Part shown: in pieces, positions 34,201-46,614 of the stretch
Layout: each line of letters opens with the position of its first letter
Numbering within the stretch: the stretch's first letter is position 1
From: Tetragonia tetragonoides
Lineage: Eukaryota > Streptophyta > Magnoliopsida > Caryophyllales > Aizoaceae
Direction of reading: 5' to 3'
Length of the DNA stretch: 64,000 nt
NCBI GenBank assembly: GCA_038025085.1
Contig: CM076151.1
Span: 5,693,001-5,757,000 of the forward strand
Position numbers and translations under genes: made by a program
Notes under the pieces: model-generated
What the model saw: the letters and a program-made list of their open reading frames with translations, nothing else
Told to the model about the DNA's origin: nothing
Database searches by the model: none

Positions 34201-37200
34201 TATGGTCGCCATATTTTTATTATTTTTGGTAATTATAAGCTTTGTATTGATCACAAAATATAAAGTCTTTACCGCACAGACCCTTTGAAGGCCTCTCATA
34301 AAAAAGTCACAACCCCTTTAAACTAAACTTACCTAAAATAACATCAGCAAAGAGAGGTGCTCACCTTCTAGGAAGGGTATCACCTCTCCACCACTTCATC
34401 TGCTACTGGTAAGTTTGACACACCAAAAAACCAAAATTACACAACAGAAACAAAGGTTTCTAAACACAAAGAAAAAAGCTTTAACTCAAAGCCTCAAAGA
34501 AGTTCTTCATCTTCATGCGCTGTTGAACTCTGATGCAGATTCACAGCTTTATCTGATGAACAAGCTTCTCAATAGATGTTCTAGTATTCTTAAAGATGCA
34601 GGCATTCCTCTCAATCTACGCACAGTACACAGTGGTAGCAAAAGCCAGTTTCATGGCAGCATCAGTAGGGGATCTCCCCTTTGATTTTTTGATCACCCAC
34701 CCACATTCACTATGTCAATCAGCAGCTGGTCTGTTTATGTTGATGTTGATCCCTTGAAGCACAGTTTGCCAGACGTGTTGATAATATACACTCAAATAAC
34801 AAATGCTGTTGGCTCTCAACATGATTAGTACAGAGCGCACACATAGGGTCACAGTTCACACCCCAGCCAATCAACTTATCCTTGGTTCTTAAATCTTTCC
34901 TGTAAAGCCAACAATGACATGTTTTTGGAGCAGCTAAGTTAGAGCAGGCCAGATTTTTCTTACCTCTTGTAAGCTTGTTTGATAAAAATTGAGTCCCTTC
35001 GTCATAACACTCTTCCACAGTTCCACTCACCTAAAGATTTCAAATGCAACCTCATATGCACTTTTCTAATCATCCATGAAACTTAATTAGGTGTATCCAT
35101 GAGCCACAGATCAGCTTTCTTGTTTTAGTAGGTACTCCCTCTGGTCCAAGGAAATCTTTACACTTGAGATTTGCACAAAGACCAAGGAAAAAGCATTTGG
35201 GCACAATTGTTCCAAGCATGCCCTTGGAAGAGCACATGGGTTTCGTGGGTTTAAGAGAGAGAAAATGTACTTGTGGTGGGGACAATTAGAGAGTGGGTGG
35301 GTAGGATTTTGGTGGGAAAGGGAGGAGAGAGGTGTGACTAAGGGAACATGAGCACATAGGGTGAGAAGTAAGGAGGGGAAAAATAGAAAATGAACCTCAA
35401 AAGCAATACCATTTAAGGAAATGTGATGATTTCCATGAGCCAAACCGAAAAGGAAAGTGTAAAGATTTCCAATGGACTGGAGGGAGTCCGTCTTTTTTTG
35501 AACTTAGAGCACAAAGTAGCTTGCATACTGCTACTTGATTCCATCATTTCAGATCTAAGCTTGAAACCTCCAGCTCCTTTTGGCAGACATATTCTATCCC
35601 AGGCTACCAAAGCTCTGTTGGTAATTGTTGCTTCACCATTCCAAAGATTGATATCCTGCATTGCAACTTAATTTTTTATTTGTATGTATATTGGTAGTGG
35701 CTTATTTCTAATAGCTAACTAATTGCTCAATTTGAAAATTCAGCTCTCTAATTTACAGTACAAGTGGTTCTAAGGTCTAATCACCTTTGGAAGTTTTGCT
35801 TGGAATTGTACTTCTTCACACTTTCATGGATATATTATGAGATAAATAAGGTGCTGAAAGTTTGGAATAACAGAAAGTTGGGTTCAATAAAGCAAAACTT
35901 GAAATCAAATTTTTTTCTCCACTTGGAATATTATGGTAAATGTAGCTGGGAAAGAAATTTTTCTTCGGTTACGAACTTCGATGTATAGGCCTACAGTGTA
36001 ACACCAGTTAGCAGTGACTGGACGCTATGTTCCAGTACCTCTACTATTGATCAATAAGTACTCTCTCATTAGATTCTAGTCATGGATAATGCGGATTTTG
36101 TTGATGTTGCTTTGTGAGTGTAGTTTATCGGCGATCCATATCTTGTTTGTACTATATTGAGGAGGTTTAACTTTTTTTCCCCTTCTGTTTTCACCATGTG
36201 CTGTTCAAATCAACTGGGACATCATACTGTAGTTTATTGGATTAAGAATGTCTTTTGTTGGCTCTTGGATTCAAAACTATCAAAAGAGTGAATTTTCTTA
36301 GCATGATTCCGTTGAATTCAAATACAAATGTTTGGTCTTTCCAAATATGTGAATGTGATTTGTCAAAGCTTCACATATCACATGTCACTCATTCAGTTAT
36401 TGTTTACATGTTCCAGAGGTCTTAAAGCAGGTGTGGGACTTGTCTGATCAAGATAATGATAGCATGCTTTCTCTCAGGGAATTCTGTATTGCACTTTATC
36501 TCATGGAACGGTTCAGGGAAGGGCACCCTCTTCCATCAGTGCTTCCAAATAGCGTCATGCTTGATTTTCCCGTCACTTCTCAACAAGCAGGGGGACGTGG
36601 CAATGCAGCATGGGGATATGCATCTGGTAATTCTTCTCATAGATATGGCATTTTTCTGCTTTCTGCTGTATTATAGTTTGTTAGCTTGGCAAATGTTAGA
36701 CTGAATATTACGATATTTAAACAATAATTGAAAACGTTTTGTGAGGTACCTTGATGTTTAATGAAAGTATAGCGGTACCTTGTTGTTTCAATATGTACAG
36801 GCATATGTTAATTTAGTAACTTGAGTGAAACACAGACGTTTAGGTGATCAAAATCTTGGAATGTGATATTTTCACTGAATTCAATGACAATTTTTCACAT
36901 AAAGTTATTTTAATATTTGACTTAACGAGTAAGTATAATTTATGAGAGAAAGGAAGGGGAGAAATAAAGGACCCTTTGATTCACCACATTAATTTGCTCT
37001 CAAATACCAATATTACGCTGGTTCGGAAAGAAATATTGGCGATTCTTTGATAGATAACAAGATTAACAACTCACATTTTTAAAAAAAAGCTCCCATTTTC
37101 AACGACTAAAAACACAAGAATTGCTGAAAATTGATTAAGTATTACTGAAACTTGCAAATTAACATATAAATTCAGATCAAATGCTTGTTAATGAGCTCCC

Positions 37201-40200
37201 TCTATATCTTAGCGTGGGTGCGTGTCTTACAGGTGTGCAATCACAACCCTTGCCTGGTGCAGGTGGTCGGCCACGTCCAGCGGGAAAGCCACCACTGCCT
37301 GTACCCTCTGATGATAGGATGCCACCTAAGCAACAAAAGGCCAAAGTGCCTGTGTTAGAGAAACACCTAGTGGACCAGATGAGTGAGGAGGAGCAAAAAT
37401 CTCTGAATTTGAAGTTCCAGGAGGCATCAGAGGCGAACAAAAAAGTAAATTCTCTATTTACTATTTTGTCATTGCATTAAAGTTTTGATGATAGTGTGAA
37501 TGGTGGAATTGGAACTCTGGGTAAAGCTTCAGACACAGTTTGGGAAATTTGATCTTTCTTTGTGACCTTCTTTAACCGCAGTTAACTTTCCCCTTTACTT
37601 GTCATTATGCTAATTTAGTAGGTTTTGAGTATCAGAGCCATTTGACCAGCTCCTGTCCAATTTTGTTGTCTCTGTTTGGCTGTTGAGGTCAAATGCAGGT
37701 CACTTTGACCAATACGCGAAAACTTTTTGTAAAGAATTTTAAAAACTGTCAAGGGCATCCACTGGCTTTAGGAAGGATAAATACTTTTGTGGTCGATAAA
37801 AATGAGGCCGTGATTGGCTGGATATGTGCCTGCTTTACGGTGCCAGTAGTGAAACGTAGTCGCATATCTTTCTGCAGTGTGAATCTGTGATGACGGTATA
37901 TTTGGAGTAACTGTTTGACGTGTCTGCTTGATTTTAACCGTGAGGCTGTCTGTTCACCAAAATTGTCCCCAAAACCTAGCTTTTTAATTTGTTATAGCAG
38001 TTTTGCTGTTTCTGGTGACTTGTCGCACCGTTATTTGTGCATCACTACAACTTTTACCTTTTTGATTTTTAATACCCAAAATATTTTTACAGACATTTAA
38101 AGGCAGATACTTAGTTTTCCTAATGTACATCTTAGTTGCATTAAAGGGATAATCATTGTATCTGTTCTCCTTCAGGACTCAGGACATTGCACCTGAAAAC
38201 ATGGGTACTTTATGGACATTGTGCTCTTCTTTCCGTTTTGATAGCAAGTCTCTGTTTTGGAGGAATTACATCATTGTATCTGTATTTTCGCTACTGTTTT
38301 ATATTTCCAGCTCTGCGTTGAACGTGTGCTTTAGGATTGCATATCATTCCTGCTGTATTCTTGTTCTTTGAGTTTTCTATTAGTTCTGTATATTTATTTA
38401 CATTCATTTTAAGAGTTAGCTTTGCTTTATGGAAGGTTGAAGAACTGGAGAAGGAAATTAAAGATGCAAGAGAGAAAATTGAGTTCTATCGAGTTAAGAT
38501 GCAGGAGATTGTGAGTATTTCACTATACTTCTTTCTCTGTTGTTCCTTATTTGAAACAAGTGACATATACGTATTTAGCACTGTTCATATATTCTTGTCA
38601 TTATCTCTTTGATGGGTGCTTGTCTAAAAGTGACCTTAGTATGAATTCCATCATTTGGTATCACTACGTTTCCCACATCCTCTTGCAGAACATTATTGCA
38701 TTTGTATTTGGTGTCACGAATTGCTACCTTTTAAGCTCTTCGCCTTTATCATATTTGCAATGAAGCTTTTGTATTGCTTTGATCCATGTTTCGCTTTGCG
38801 GTACATGTCAATATTAATTGTTTGTGATCACCTTCAGCTCTGTAATCCTCTTACTTGCTCAACTTATCCCTGGTTGTTATCGCCTCACACTTTCTGAGCA
38901 ATATTTAGCCGAGCTGATAACTGATATCAGTCTCAAAAAAAAAAACAAAAAGAGTTATTTATTGCTGTTTTGATAGGTGGCAAGCTGTTTAAGTACTCGC
39001 ACATCGTCCTTCGGTGTTTAGGGACCCCGCTCCCCTGGTTTCCTTTCGCTGATTTTATTTGTTAAGCAAAGGTGCCCCTAAAGACAAGGGCGTTTGTGTG
39101 GACTTTGGTGTTGGATAGGGTCAACACAAATGTTTTAAGGCAGAGGAGGAGGTCAGGGGCGTTGCAGCTCGACTGTTTGCTTTGTCAGGCTAGTAGTGAG
39201 ACGTCATTACATCATCGGAATATGTACTTTGTGAAGCTGTGGGTTTCTCCCTCTAGTGTTGAGGCATTCTCGCAGATGGGGGTTTTGGGTTATAGGGGTG
39301 GGAAGGAGAAGAAGTTATGGTAGCGTAATGCTTTTTTTGCAATTCTTTGGTGTATATGGTTGGAGAGGAATGCCTGATTTTTCAACGGGGTGTCAGTTTC
39401 TCCTTTGATGCTTTGAGAGAAGGTCACCTGCTTAGCTTCTTTATGGGCTCTAGAGCGGAGGGGGCTTTTCGAGGTTACACTATTACTGATATCCAACAGA
39501 ACTGGATCAATTTGTAAATTATTTTGGTATAAGATACCTTATCCTCTCTCTTTTGTACATTGGTACTCGCATGCCTTTTTGATTATTCATAAAAAGGTAC
39601 TCGCACATCTTATTTTCTGACTACTTGGACTGGCAATCAAATTCATTTGGCACTTTATTGCACCTATGTAGTTCAGTTTTATGGCTTTTGTCCTTCAATG
39701 CTTCTTGGTACACAATTTGAGTAATGATTGTACACTTGAGGCAAGTGTGCTAGATTTGTCACTCCCTGTTCTATGTTTTCTCGCATTCAGATGGGACTCA
39801 GTAATTTCTCTTTTCAAGTTAACACTGAATGGATTGAAATAGAACTCATTAAAGAAAGGCTACGTCCCATCCTTCCATTTTATTTGTGGTATGAGTGGTA
39901 ACACTGAGAGAAAAGTGAGATTTATTCCAGGGGTCCCAAACTCCCAACTTCGAGTCCCCTTGTTAACTTCAAGGCCCATGGGATTAGTGAAGCAAAAGCT
40001 TGTTTACCCATGTTATCTAAAAAAACTCAAAAGAGAGAAAAGTGAATATTGGCAAAATTTTGAGTGAGATCAAAGTTCGGTTTTACACTTATACCCCTTG
40101 TATCTTTCTGCTGTAAATTTACCTCTTTGTCTATATATTTGCTTATTTTTGTGCCATTAGCCAGTAAAATGTTGACTATCATTTAGCCAACACACTAATG

Positions 40201-43200
40201 GCATGTTTGCTCTAATTGAAGGTTCTCTACAAGAGTCGATGTGACAGCCGCCTTAATGAGGTTACAGAAAGGGCTGCTGGGGATAAACGTGAGGTGTGTT
40301 TCAGTTACTTAGCTTGAGAGTTTGGTCATCCCTGTTATCATTATGGTCATGTTGTTACGGAAAAATGACTTTTCAGGTTGAGTCCTTGGCCAAGAAATAT
40401 GAAGAGAAGTACAGACAAGCTGGTGATGTGGCATCTAACTTGACGATTGAAGAAGCCACATTCCGTGACATACAGGTTTTGCCTGCAAATTATCAATACC
40501 AAATTGATCGACAAAAACTAAGTGAGCCAATATGAATTCCTTTGATTTGATTCTTCGCAGGAGAGGAAAATGGAAATGTACCAAGCAATTGTGAAGATGG
40601 AGCACGAGGGCACTGATGAGGACCTTCAGGTATTTCTAGGCAGTTATGAAAGAAAACAAGATGCTTCCAAATTCTCTTATTGCTGTTATCTCTGCTGATC
40701 TCTGGAGTTTGATATTCAGGTTCGTGCAGATCGTATCCAGTCTAGTCTGGAGGAGTTGGTGAAATCTCTCAGTGAGCGTTGCAAGAAATATGGATTGCGT
40801 GCTAAACCAACCACAATACTTGAGCTTCCTTTTGGTAATATCAAATGCTTAACATGGTTTTATCTCTTGTTTTGTTGTTGCACAACAGGACATAATGAGT
40901 TGCATTGATTATGGAAACACTTCATGTGTAGTTTCAACTGACCTGCCACTATTATGTTGCTCGACAGAATTTTTTTTGCAATGCTTGATATGCAAATTTT
41001 CCTGCCAATGTTCGGCAATCATGATTGTTCCTTTCTTGTATGTTCGTGTTTGTATCATCTTTTTTCCATGAAGCATAATGTTTGTATTATCAGTATCACA
41101 ATTTAATTAAGTCTCATTTGTTACCCAAAAGCAGCATCTCTGTAAGTTTGGACCTGTTAGTTGTGTATATCTTGATCTCACCTCAATGTCACTATATCGT
41201 TGTATGTTCTTCATCTGTATTAATGACCATCATCATGGTTATATGCTTTTCGGTTTGAGCTAATCTTCTGAAACAAAGCAGATAAATTTTCTGGAAAGTT
41301 TGTTCTTGAGATAGTAGTTCTTTTGCACATTGTTTCAACCGTTGTGCAGTTTAAATTCTTGTGCAATGTGCAGTATGGCTTTATAGCCATTTTGACTTTT
41401 CAGGGTTTTTGGTCATATTTCCTTTCGTGCTGTAGCCAGTGAGATGTACCAAGCAATTATGTTAGTTGAGACTTACTTGGTTGCCTAAGTGACTCAAAAT
41501 ATTTCACCCAAACTTAGTCTGCCCATTGCACCTTCAATTGTGTAAGTCATGTAGTGATTACAATTATTCCAAAAGACAATTCGGTTGCAGTCAGAGAGGC
41601 AATATGGGATAAATTACCATTTCAATCATGCTTTAGAAATGTGCCTCTTTTTTTTTTTCCTACCCCTCTTGTACGTGTATGGAGTGGAAAAAAAATATAT
41701 TATATATATAATATATATAAATGGACTGTAGAGATGATGGAATGAAAACTGATCTGATAGATTTCTAAGCATAGTACACTCTAAAAAGAGTTATGCACTT
41801 TCGACTAGTTTCCAGCAGACTCATTTTAATGGGTTCAGCGAGGTTATTGTTTGTATGATTAGTTTTGATTGAAATAAGTATCCATTTTCTTCTTCAGGAT
41901 GGCAACCTGGTGTTCAGGAGGGTGCTGCTGATTGGGATGAAGATTGGGATAAATTTGAAGACGAAGGTAATGCTATTAGGACTATCAACTTAATTTTATG
42001 CATCACGTCCTTGCAGTTCTATTGTTTTTTAGATTCCTCTTGATGCATTTATGGGAGTTTCTCTTAATTGTAATTTTATGTGGACCTGAAATACCACCTA
42101 GTAGTCGTGTTCGTCAAATTGGTGGAGTTTGATGCTCATGCATCCTTAAAAATGCTTCTTTCAACAAATTGTACATGCTGTCTGATTAAACTTTAGCCAC
42201 CCTGGCTTAAATTTTGCTATCAGATCCACATTGTCAGCCAAGTGAAAAAGGCACGAAAGAACGAAAGAAGAGACCTGGGAGGGGGAGAAGAAAAGGAAAA
42301 CAATGATTCAAAGTTTTCTCTTGAGCTGAAGTTTTTTACAAAAAAGAAGAAAAAATACCTTTCTTTTGACTTATATTGATTGGGACAATTTCCATGTATC
42401 ACTACACCTAGTGTTATAAAAGTTGTGAGGGCCCATGAATTTTGAAGCTTTTTTTTTTTTGGGGAGGGGGGGGGGGGGTTAATTTAAGGTAACTATGAGT
42501 CAATAATTGCCACTGCCTTTGCAATTGTTTTTTGTCAAAAGGTTACAAGTTCAGTTCCTTACGGTTGCCTTTGTTATTTTTACTTTCAGGTTTTGCTTTT
42601 GTGAAGGAACTCACTCTTGACGTACCAAATGTCATTGCGCCTCCGAGAACAAAGGCTAAAGTTGCAAGGAAAGAAAAGAATTTGGCTGCTGAGGGTGAAG
42701 CAGCTGTACCTACTTCAGATACTGTGCCTAAACCTGTGAAGCCTGCTACCGAGGATGAACAGGTGGCTGAAAATGGTGTAATAGGTAACCAGAAAGATGA
42801 TAACTTGGCAAGAAGTCCTGTTGCTAGTCCATCTGCTAGAAGTTCACATGAAAGTCCCCGTGAAGACATCAAGGATAACCATTTTGGAAAGACCATCACT
42901 TCGCGTGGTTCACCTCATTCCAAGAGCACTCAAAGGTATTGCTTAATGATATGGGAGATACTACCTTTGGGTTAATGATATCTATTTTTTCTGTCTTTCT
43001 GTTTTGCGTTTCCTGCTAGCAAAATTGTGTGGCAATGACAAATTCAAACTCCCTGATTTGTAACCTATTCAAATTGATTAGTTATCAGAGTAATTTTTTT
43101 CAAGAAGTTCATCGGTGATTCCATGTTGGCCATTCCACCAAGTACGTAAAAGCTTGGTTAGGATTTGTACTATCATATGGAATGGGAGATATGTTTTATC

Positions 43201-45390
43201 TTGGCCTGATTTTCCATTCACTAGAAATTTGCGTTTATAACTTTTTACTCCACAGGTCTGGTATTGCTCCTGTAGTAGTCCAATTGATCTTTCATATAGT
43301 GACCAGATGTGGACAGTGTTAAAATTATCTTTTTCTTGAAGTTCATAGCCTTTATCGTTACCCGTTTTAAGGGTAATGTGCAAGCATGCTGCTGGGCCCG
43401 GGGGTGTTTACTAGTGCTGAAAGTGAAGATTAGTCTTGTTTTCTTGAACATGAAGGATTATCTCATTGTTTTGGCTTTTGATTACACAAATTGTTCTCCG
43501 CTATATATTCTTTCTTTCACATTTTATTTCCTTTTGTATCCGTAATATAAGTCAAAAGGAGCTCGACAGCTATTCCTCCATTATTTGTGCTGCATGTTTT
43601 TTGCGAAAGCCTGCATGATTATCAGTTTTTTTCCCCATTACTTGGTGTTCATAGTGTGTATGCATCAAAAAGGTTTCAGTCAAAGATATGAACCTTTACG
43701 ATTGGACAAGAAGATACCCTGCTTATAAGTTATAACAAAGTATGCTGCCAACTGTGCAAGTATTCTCTTTTCTGACATCCAGTGATTTTTTTTGCTATAT
43801 TTTTTTATGCAGCGACCTTGGGGTTGCAGTTGCTTCCTTTTCTGGGGACAAAAGTTTTGATGAGCCAGCATGGGGTACATTTGATACTAATGATGACACT
43901 GATTCTGTATGGGACTCCAGGGTAAGCTTAGATCACGATTATTATTTGTTTAAATAAACAATGCAAGTAGTGAAACAAGAAAATTTTCACTATTAACCTT
44001 TCTCGTCTGTGAAGCCTTGTCAAACTGATTATATAAAAGTTGGTTGCATAAGTTAGTTTCATCTGTGAAGTGTTCTTTGTTAACTTAGTAAAACGTAGCT
44101 TGCTCCATCTTGTTATGTCTGCACTTGTGTAGCAATGTTATGTAACAAAGTGTTATTAAATCCTGAGTCTGGTAATCCTGTTCAAGAAACAAGACAGTGC
44201 TCGTGCTCTCATGTTATAGATGTTATAAAAACCAGGCTGTTTTAAGCTATTCAATTTCCTGATATATTTCCATTCTCCCATAAAATCTTGATGCTAACAG
44301 TTTTTTCCTTTAGGATATGGATAGTCACAAGCATACAGATGACTTGTTTGGAAATGGAGCGTGGACTCTTCCTCCAATTAAGACTGGTTCATCCCAGGCA
44401 GATGGCTTTTTGCCCAAAGCGAGTATATTTGCAGACTCTGTTCCAGGCACACCAGCTGACGGTTTTTTTCCAAAAAAGAGTAGTGTATTTGCAGACTCTG
44501 TTCCAGGCACACCAGCTGATGGGTTTTTCCCTAAAAAGAGCATATTTGCAGATTCTGTCCCAAGCACACCACTTTACAGTTCAAGCTATTCTCCTCAGAA
44601 ATCTGGTGAAGGGCCCGAAGAACGTGGTTTCAACTTTTCGAGGTTTGATTCTTTCAGATCTACAGACAGTGGATTTCAGCCACAGGAGAGGCTATCTCGA
44701 TTTGATTCTATGCGCAGTACTGGAGACTTTGACTCACAAGATGGTACGTCATTCCAGCAGAGAGAAACACTTTCACGGTTTGATTCCATGCGAAGTACTC
44801 AAGACTCTGACTACGGGCTTCGTTTTTCATCATTTGATGATTCAGATCCTTTTGGTTCTGGCCCATTTAAGTCGTCGTTTGGAAGTGAAACTCCCAGGAG
44901 AGATTCTGATGCTTTTGGGTCTAGCGAACCGTTCAGGTCTGCTCTGGGAAGTGAAACACCACGGTCAGAGATAGACCCCTTTGGGTCTGTTGGGCCTTTC
45001 AGGTCATCGTTTGCCGAAACTCCAAGAGGAGATTCAGGTCCGTTTGGGTCTGTTGGGCCTTTTCGGCCGTCTTTGGGCAGTGAAACTCCTAGAACAGATG
45101 GAGACCCTTTTAGTTCTGTTGGACCTTTCAGCTCATCCTTGGGTGGTGAAACCCCAAGGAGAGAGTCGGATTATTTTGCATATTCTGGTTCATTCAAGTC
45201 ATCGTACGGGAATGAGACGCCAAGGGGGGAGTTTGATTCTTTCGGGTTCGGTGGGCCGTTTGGTTCATCATCAGTGGGTGGTGAAACGCCAAGGCGAGAC
45301 TCTGATGCATTTGGGTCTGCTGGGCCATTCAGGTCCTCTGTGAGTAGCGAAACCCCAAAAGGAGCAACGGATAGTTGGAGTGCATTTTAG
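28294..45390 (+). CDS. EH-domain protein of the AtEH/Pan1 type (TPLATE endocytic complex)
   Basis: Thirteen exons: 28294-28431, 32376-33483, 36417-36626, 37233-37444, 38436-38510, 40222-40293, 40377-40475, 40561-40629, 40720-40834, 41898-41966, 42590-42935, 43813-43921, 44314-45390; 1232 aa, all introns GT-AG, phases consistent. EH domain 1 (about 1-95) has the EF-hand loop DLDGDGRISGQE at 18-29. EH domain 2 (about 373-465) has DTDKDGKITGEQ from 392 and RLPREVLKQVWDLSDQDND. A predicted coiled coil spans about 530-690 (VEELEKEIKDAREKIEF; YEEKYRQAGDVA). An acidic Trp motif ADWDEDWDKFEDEG follows at 710-723. The C-terminal exon is repetitive, with DPF tripeptides at about 1052, 1095 and 1138. 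Arabidopsis AtEH1/Pan1 and AtEH2/Pan1 are TPLATE-complex subunits that act in clathrin-mediated endocytosis and autophagy at the plasma membrane. The protein ends in DSWSAF. Confidence 0.95.
29040..29050 (+). repeat. Short poly-G run in intron 1
   Basis: A homopolymer of about ten G residues; length in the assembly may be inexact. Confidence 0.6.
29230..29545. mobile_element. Foldback MITE-like long imperfect inverted repeat
   Basis: The left arm (tttggtgtagctcccaccaa, later cactcccgcctccac) pairs with the right arm (gtggaggcgggagtg, later aaggagctaggccaactggg). The arms cover most of the 315-bp stretch, so a transcript would fold into a long hairpin. No transposase is present and no clear target duplication was found. 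Confidence 0.55.
30500..31997 (+). mobile_element. Degenerate 5'-truncated LINE (L1-like) in EH intron 1
   Basis: Reading across frameshifts and stops, typical plant L1 ORF2 blocks appear in order: EEFHEQGVVGKIIDSNFIIL (about 30565-30625); AFVEGRQILD-like text near 30780; VFKLDFEKVYDRAS near 30870; the reverse-transcriptase block LGGCWQGDPLPPFLFKLVVD at about 31035-31095; and LVSHLEFVDG near 31175, where the catalytic YADD/FADD motif is replaced by FVDG. A C-terminal TWLERNERSF block follows at about 31705. It ends in taccttatcc-type 3' sequence and poly(A) at about 31989-31996. It is dead: many stops and frameshifts are present. Confidence 0.85.
33672..33750 (+). repeat. About 27-bp tandem repeat, three units
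   Basis: The phrase aataaaaatcagatcag plus a variable cgag-A-rich spacer occurs three times. Confidence 0.85.
34719..35670 (-). mobile_element. Degenerate antisense LINE fragment in EH intron 2
   Basis: On the minus strand, the ORF2 C-terminal region is recognisable in order: ITNRALVAWDRICLPKGAGG at about 35620-35560; SWMIRKV-like text near 35080; and the zf-RVT block WLYRKDLRTKDKLIGWGVNC, then CALCTNHVESQQHLLFEC, at about 34920-34795. This layout is typical of plant L1 elements. A MITE at 35135-35486 interrupts it. The coding frame is broken elsewhere too. Confidence 0.8.
35135..35486. mobile_element. Stowaway-like MITE nested in the LINE fragment
   Basis: Left end ctccctctggtccaaggaaa and reverse complement of the right end ctccctccagtccattggaa match. 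Both arms continue with tctttacact. CTCCCTC ends are typical of Stowaway (Tc1/mariner) MITEs. The left flank is TA as expected; the right flank is TC, so one copy of the duplication seems mutated. The element is about 352 bp with no ORF of note. Confidence 0.75.
39068..39600 (+). mobile_element. 5'-truncated LINE 3' end (zf-RVT region)
   Basis: The frame from 39072 reads VPLKTRAFVWTLVLDRVNTN and then CLLCQASSETSLHH, the zf-RVT block of plant L1 ORF2. It continues across a stop into ILWCIWLERNA, the usual ORF2 C-terminus. The 3' end gataccttatcctctc resembles that of the intron 1 LINE (about 31925-31945), so both belong to related families. Confidence 0.82.
39919..40032 (+). mobile_element. 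5'-truncated SINE with perfect 13-bp target duplication
   Basis: The body (tttattccaggggtcccaaa to cccatgttatct plus poly(A)) matches the SINE at 11489-11643 but lacks its first 30 or so bases. GAGAGAAAAGTGA flanks it exactly at 39906-39918 and 40033-40045. Confidence 0.88.
40835..41897 (+). other. Intron 9 of the EH-domain gene
   Basis: AT-rich intron with a (TA)n stretch at about 41695-41720. The phrase gtaccaagcaatt of exon 8 recurs by chance or duplication near 41446. No coding exon was found. Confidence 0.5.
44400..45380 (+). repeat. Coding repeats in the last EH exon
   Basis: Two repeat types occur in frame. At about 44400-44580 three copies of a roughly 20-residue unit (FADSVPGTPADGFFPKKS) occur. 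From about 44850 to 45350 there are about eight copies of a roughly 20-residue unit of the form FGSxxPFRSSxGSETPRxDS. The units diverge in DNA but keep Gly, Pro, Phe and Ser positions, so the repeat is protein-level rather than recent slippage. Confidence 0.85.
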
Positions 45391-46614
45391 AGGATAGTGT
45401 GTTGGGTCATTCATCCTGTTTTCTACCTAAGACGATAGAGAGGATCTCTGTTGCGGCATCTGGAAAGCTTTCTTCTCAGGCAACCTTTCAGGCATACCGC
45501 ATCTTCACCACCCGGCCAAACAGCTGAAACATTGCCACATTTGATCTTTTTCCCTCACCGTCTTGTTAGCTTCATTTTTTCCTCTTTGTAACTGTCTCGT
45601 GTAGTATTATATATTTTATTTGGGGGTTGCGTTTGCAATTTTTTGATATTTCCGTTCTCTTGTTTATGGGAACCATTTGTAATCTTGTGATATTGTATTT
45701 GCATCAATCTGCCAATATTGTGGCGTGTAATGAAAATATCGTGTGCTGGCTTTGTAGTTGTATCAGCACGAGCATATGAACTTTCCTTCTTTAATTATCT
45801 TGAGAAATAATGTGGTACGTTAATGAATTTCATTAGTAGACATTTATCGTTGGGTAGAGCATGTCTTGAGTTATTATGGGGTCGAAAAACATTCTCCCTA
45901 TATGGTCTTTTAGATTGGAATCCAATTTTCCAGCAAGTTTCAATAAGTATTAGCAAACTCCAAAAATCAAAGAAAAATTCAACAAATTTCAACATTCAAA
46001 AAACAATTTTATCAGCTTTTTTCAACATGTTTCAATTTTAACATCCAAATGAAAAGAATGTCTTCTTAATTCCCCTTTCTTTCACCTCCTATATCCTGCG
46101 TCCGATAAGAATTACTTTATCTCATTCCACTTCCTCCTTCCTATTTCCTAACTCCCAATGTCTCATATTATCATATACGGTTGCTTGAATTATTTGATTT
46201 AACAATTTTATTTGGCCGCCTTTTATTTCTTTAATGGAAATATGATATTTTAAGTATAATCACAAAATGAGAAATCTCGTAAAATTTTCATAAATTAATA
46301 TTTTGAGTTGGGGTTATTTTAGTCAATAATCCAAACTAGTAATCATTCATAATCTTTAACTTACTTACTCCATAACCAGATACTGTATGTCAAATATACT
46401 TTACTTACCTCAGCCCGAAGAACACGGTTAAATCTGTCACTGTCTTGAAGTCCTTCAATTTACAAAGCAGAGTCTTTTAACCTTCATAATATAATATCAT
46501 AAGTTCATAACCCAAGACGACAAATCAAAGCTTCATTTCACTGAAAAACTTGCTTTCATGGAGTGTTGATCTTAACAGAAAAAAACTCGACAATTCAAAC
46601 CCTAAAAAGAAGAA
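45391..46614. other. Intergenic between the EH-domain and GnTI genes
   Basis: The EH 3' UTR probably ends near 45740. From about 45800 the sequence is AT-rich and forms the GnTI upstream region. The minus-strand ORF at 45795-45995 and its mirror on the plus strand have no recognisable similarity. No transposon was identified. Confidence 0.5.

Larger units (their letters stand above)
33484..36416 (+). other. Intron 2 of the EH-domain gene, about 2.9 kb
   Basis: It splits EH domain 2. Contents are a 3-unit tandem repeat at about 33672-33750 and an antisense LINE fragment at about 34719-35670 that is interrupted by a MITE at 35135-35486. No exon was found. Confidence 0.7.
38511..40221 (+). other. 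Intron 5 of the EH-domain gene
   Basis: This 1.7-kb intron holds a 5'-truncated sense LINE at about 39068-39600 and a SINE at 39919-40032. No coding exon was seen. Confidence 0.65.

Noticed and set aside
35111..35443. 110-codon minus-strand ORF in EH intron 2
   Set aside because: It lies almost wholly inside a MITE.
44288..44974. 228-codon ORF overlapping the last EH exon
   Set aside because: An out-of-frame reading of the repetitive EH tail; the conserved frame ending DSWSAF is the real one.
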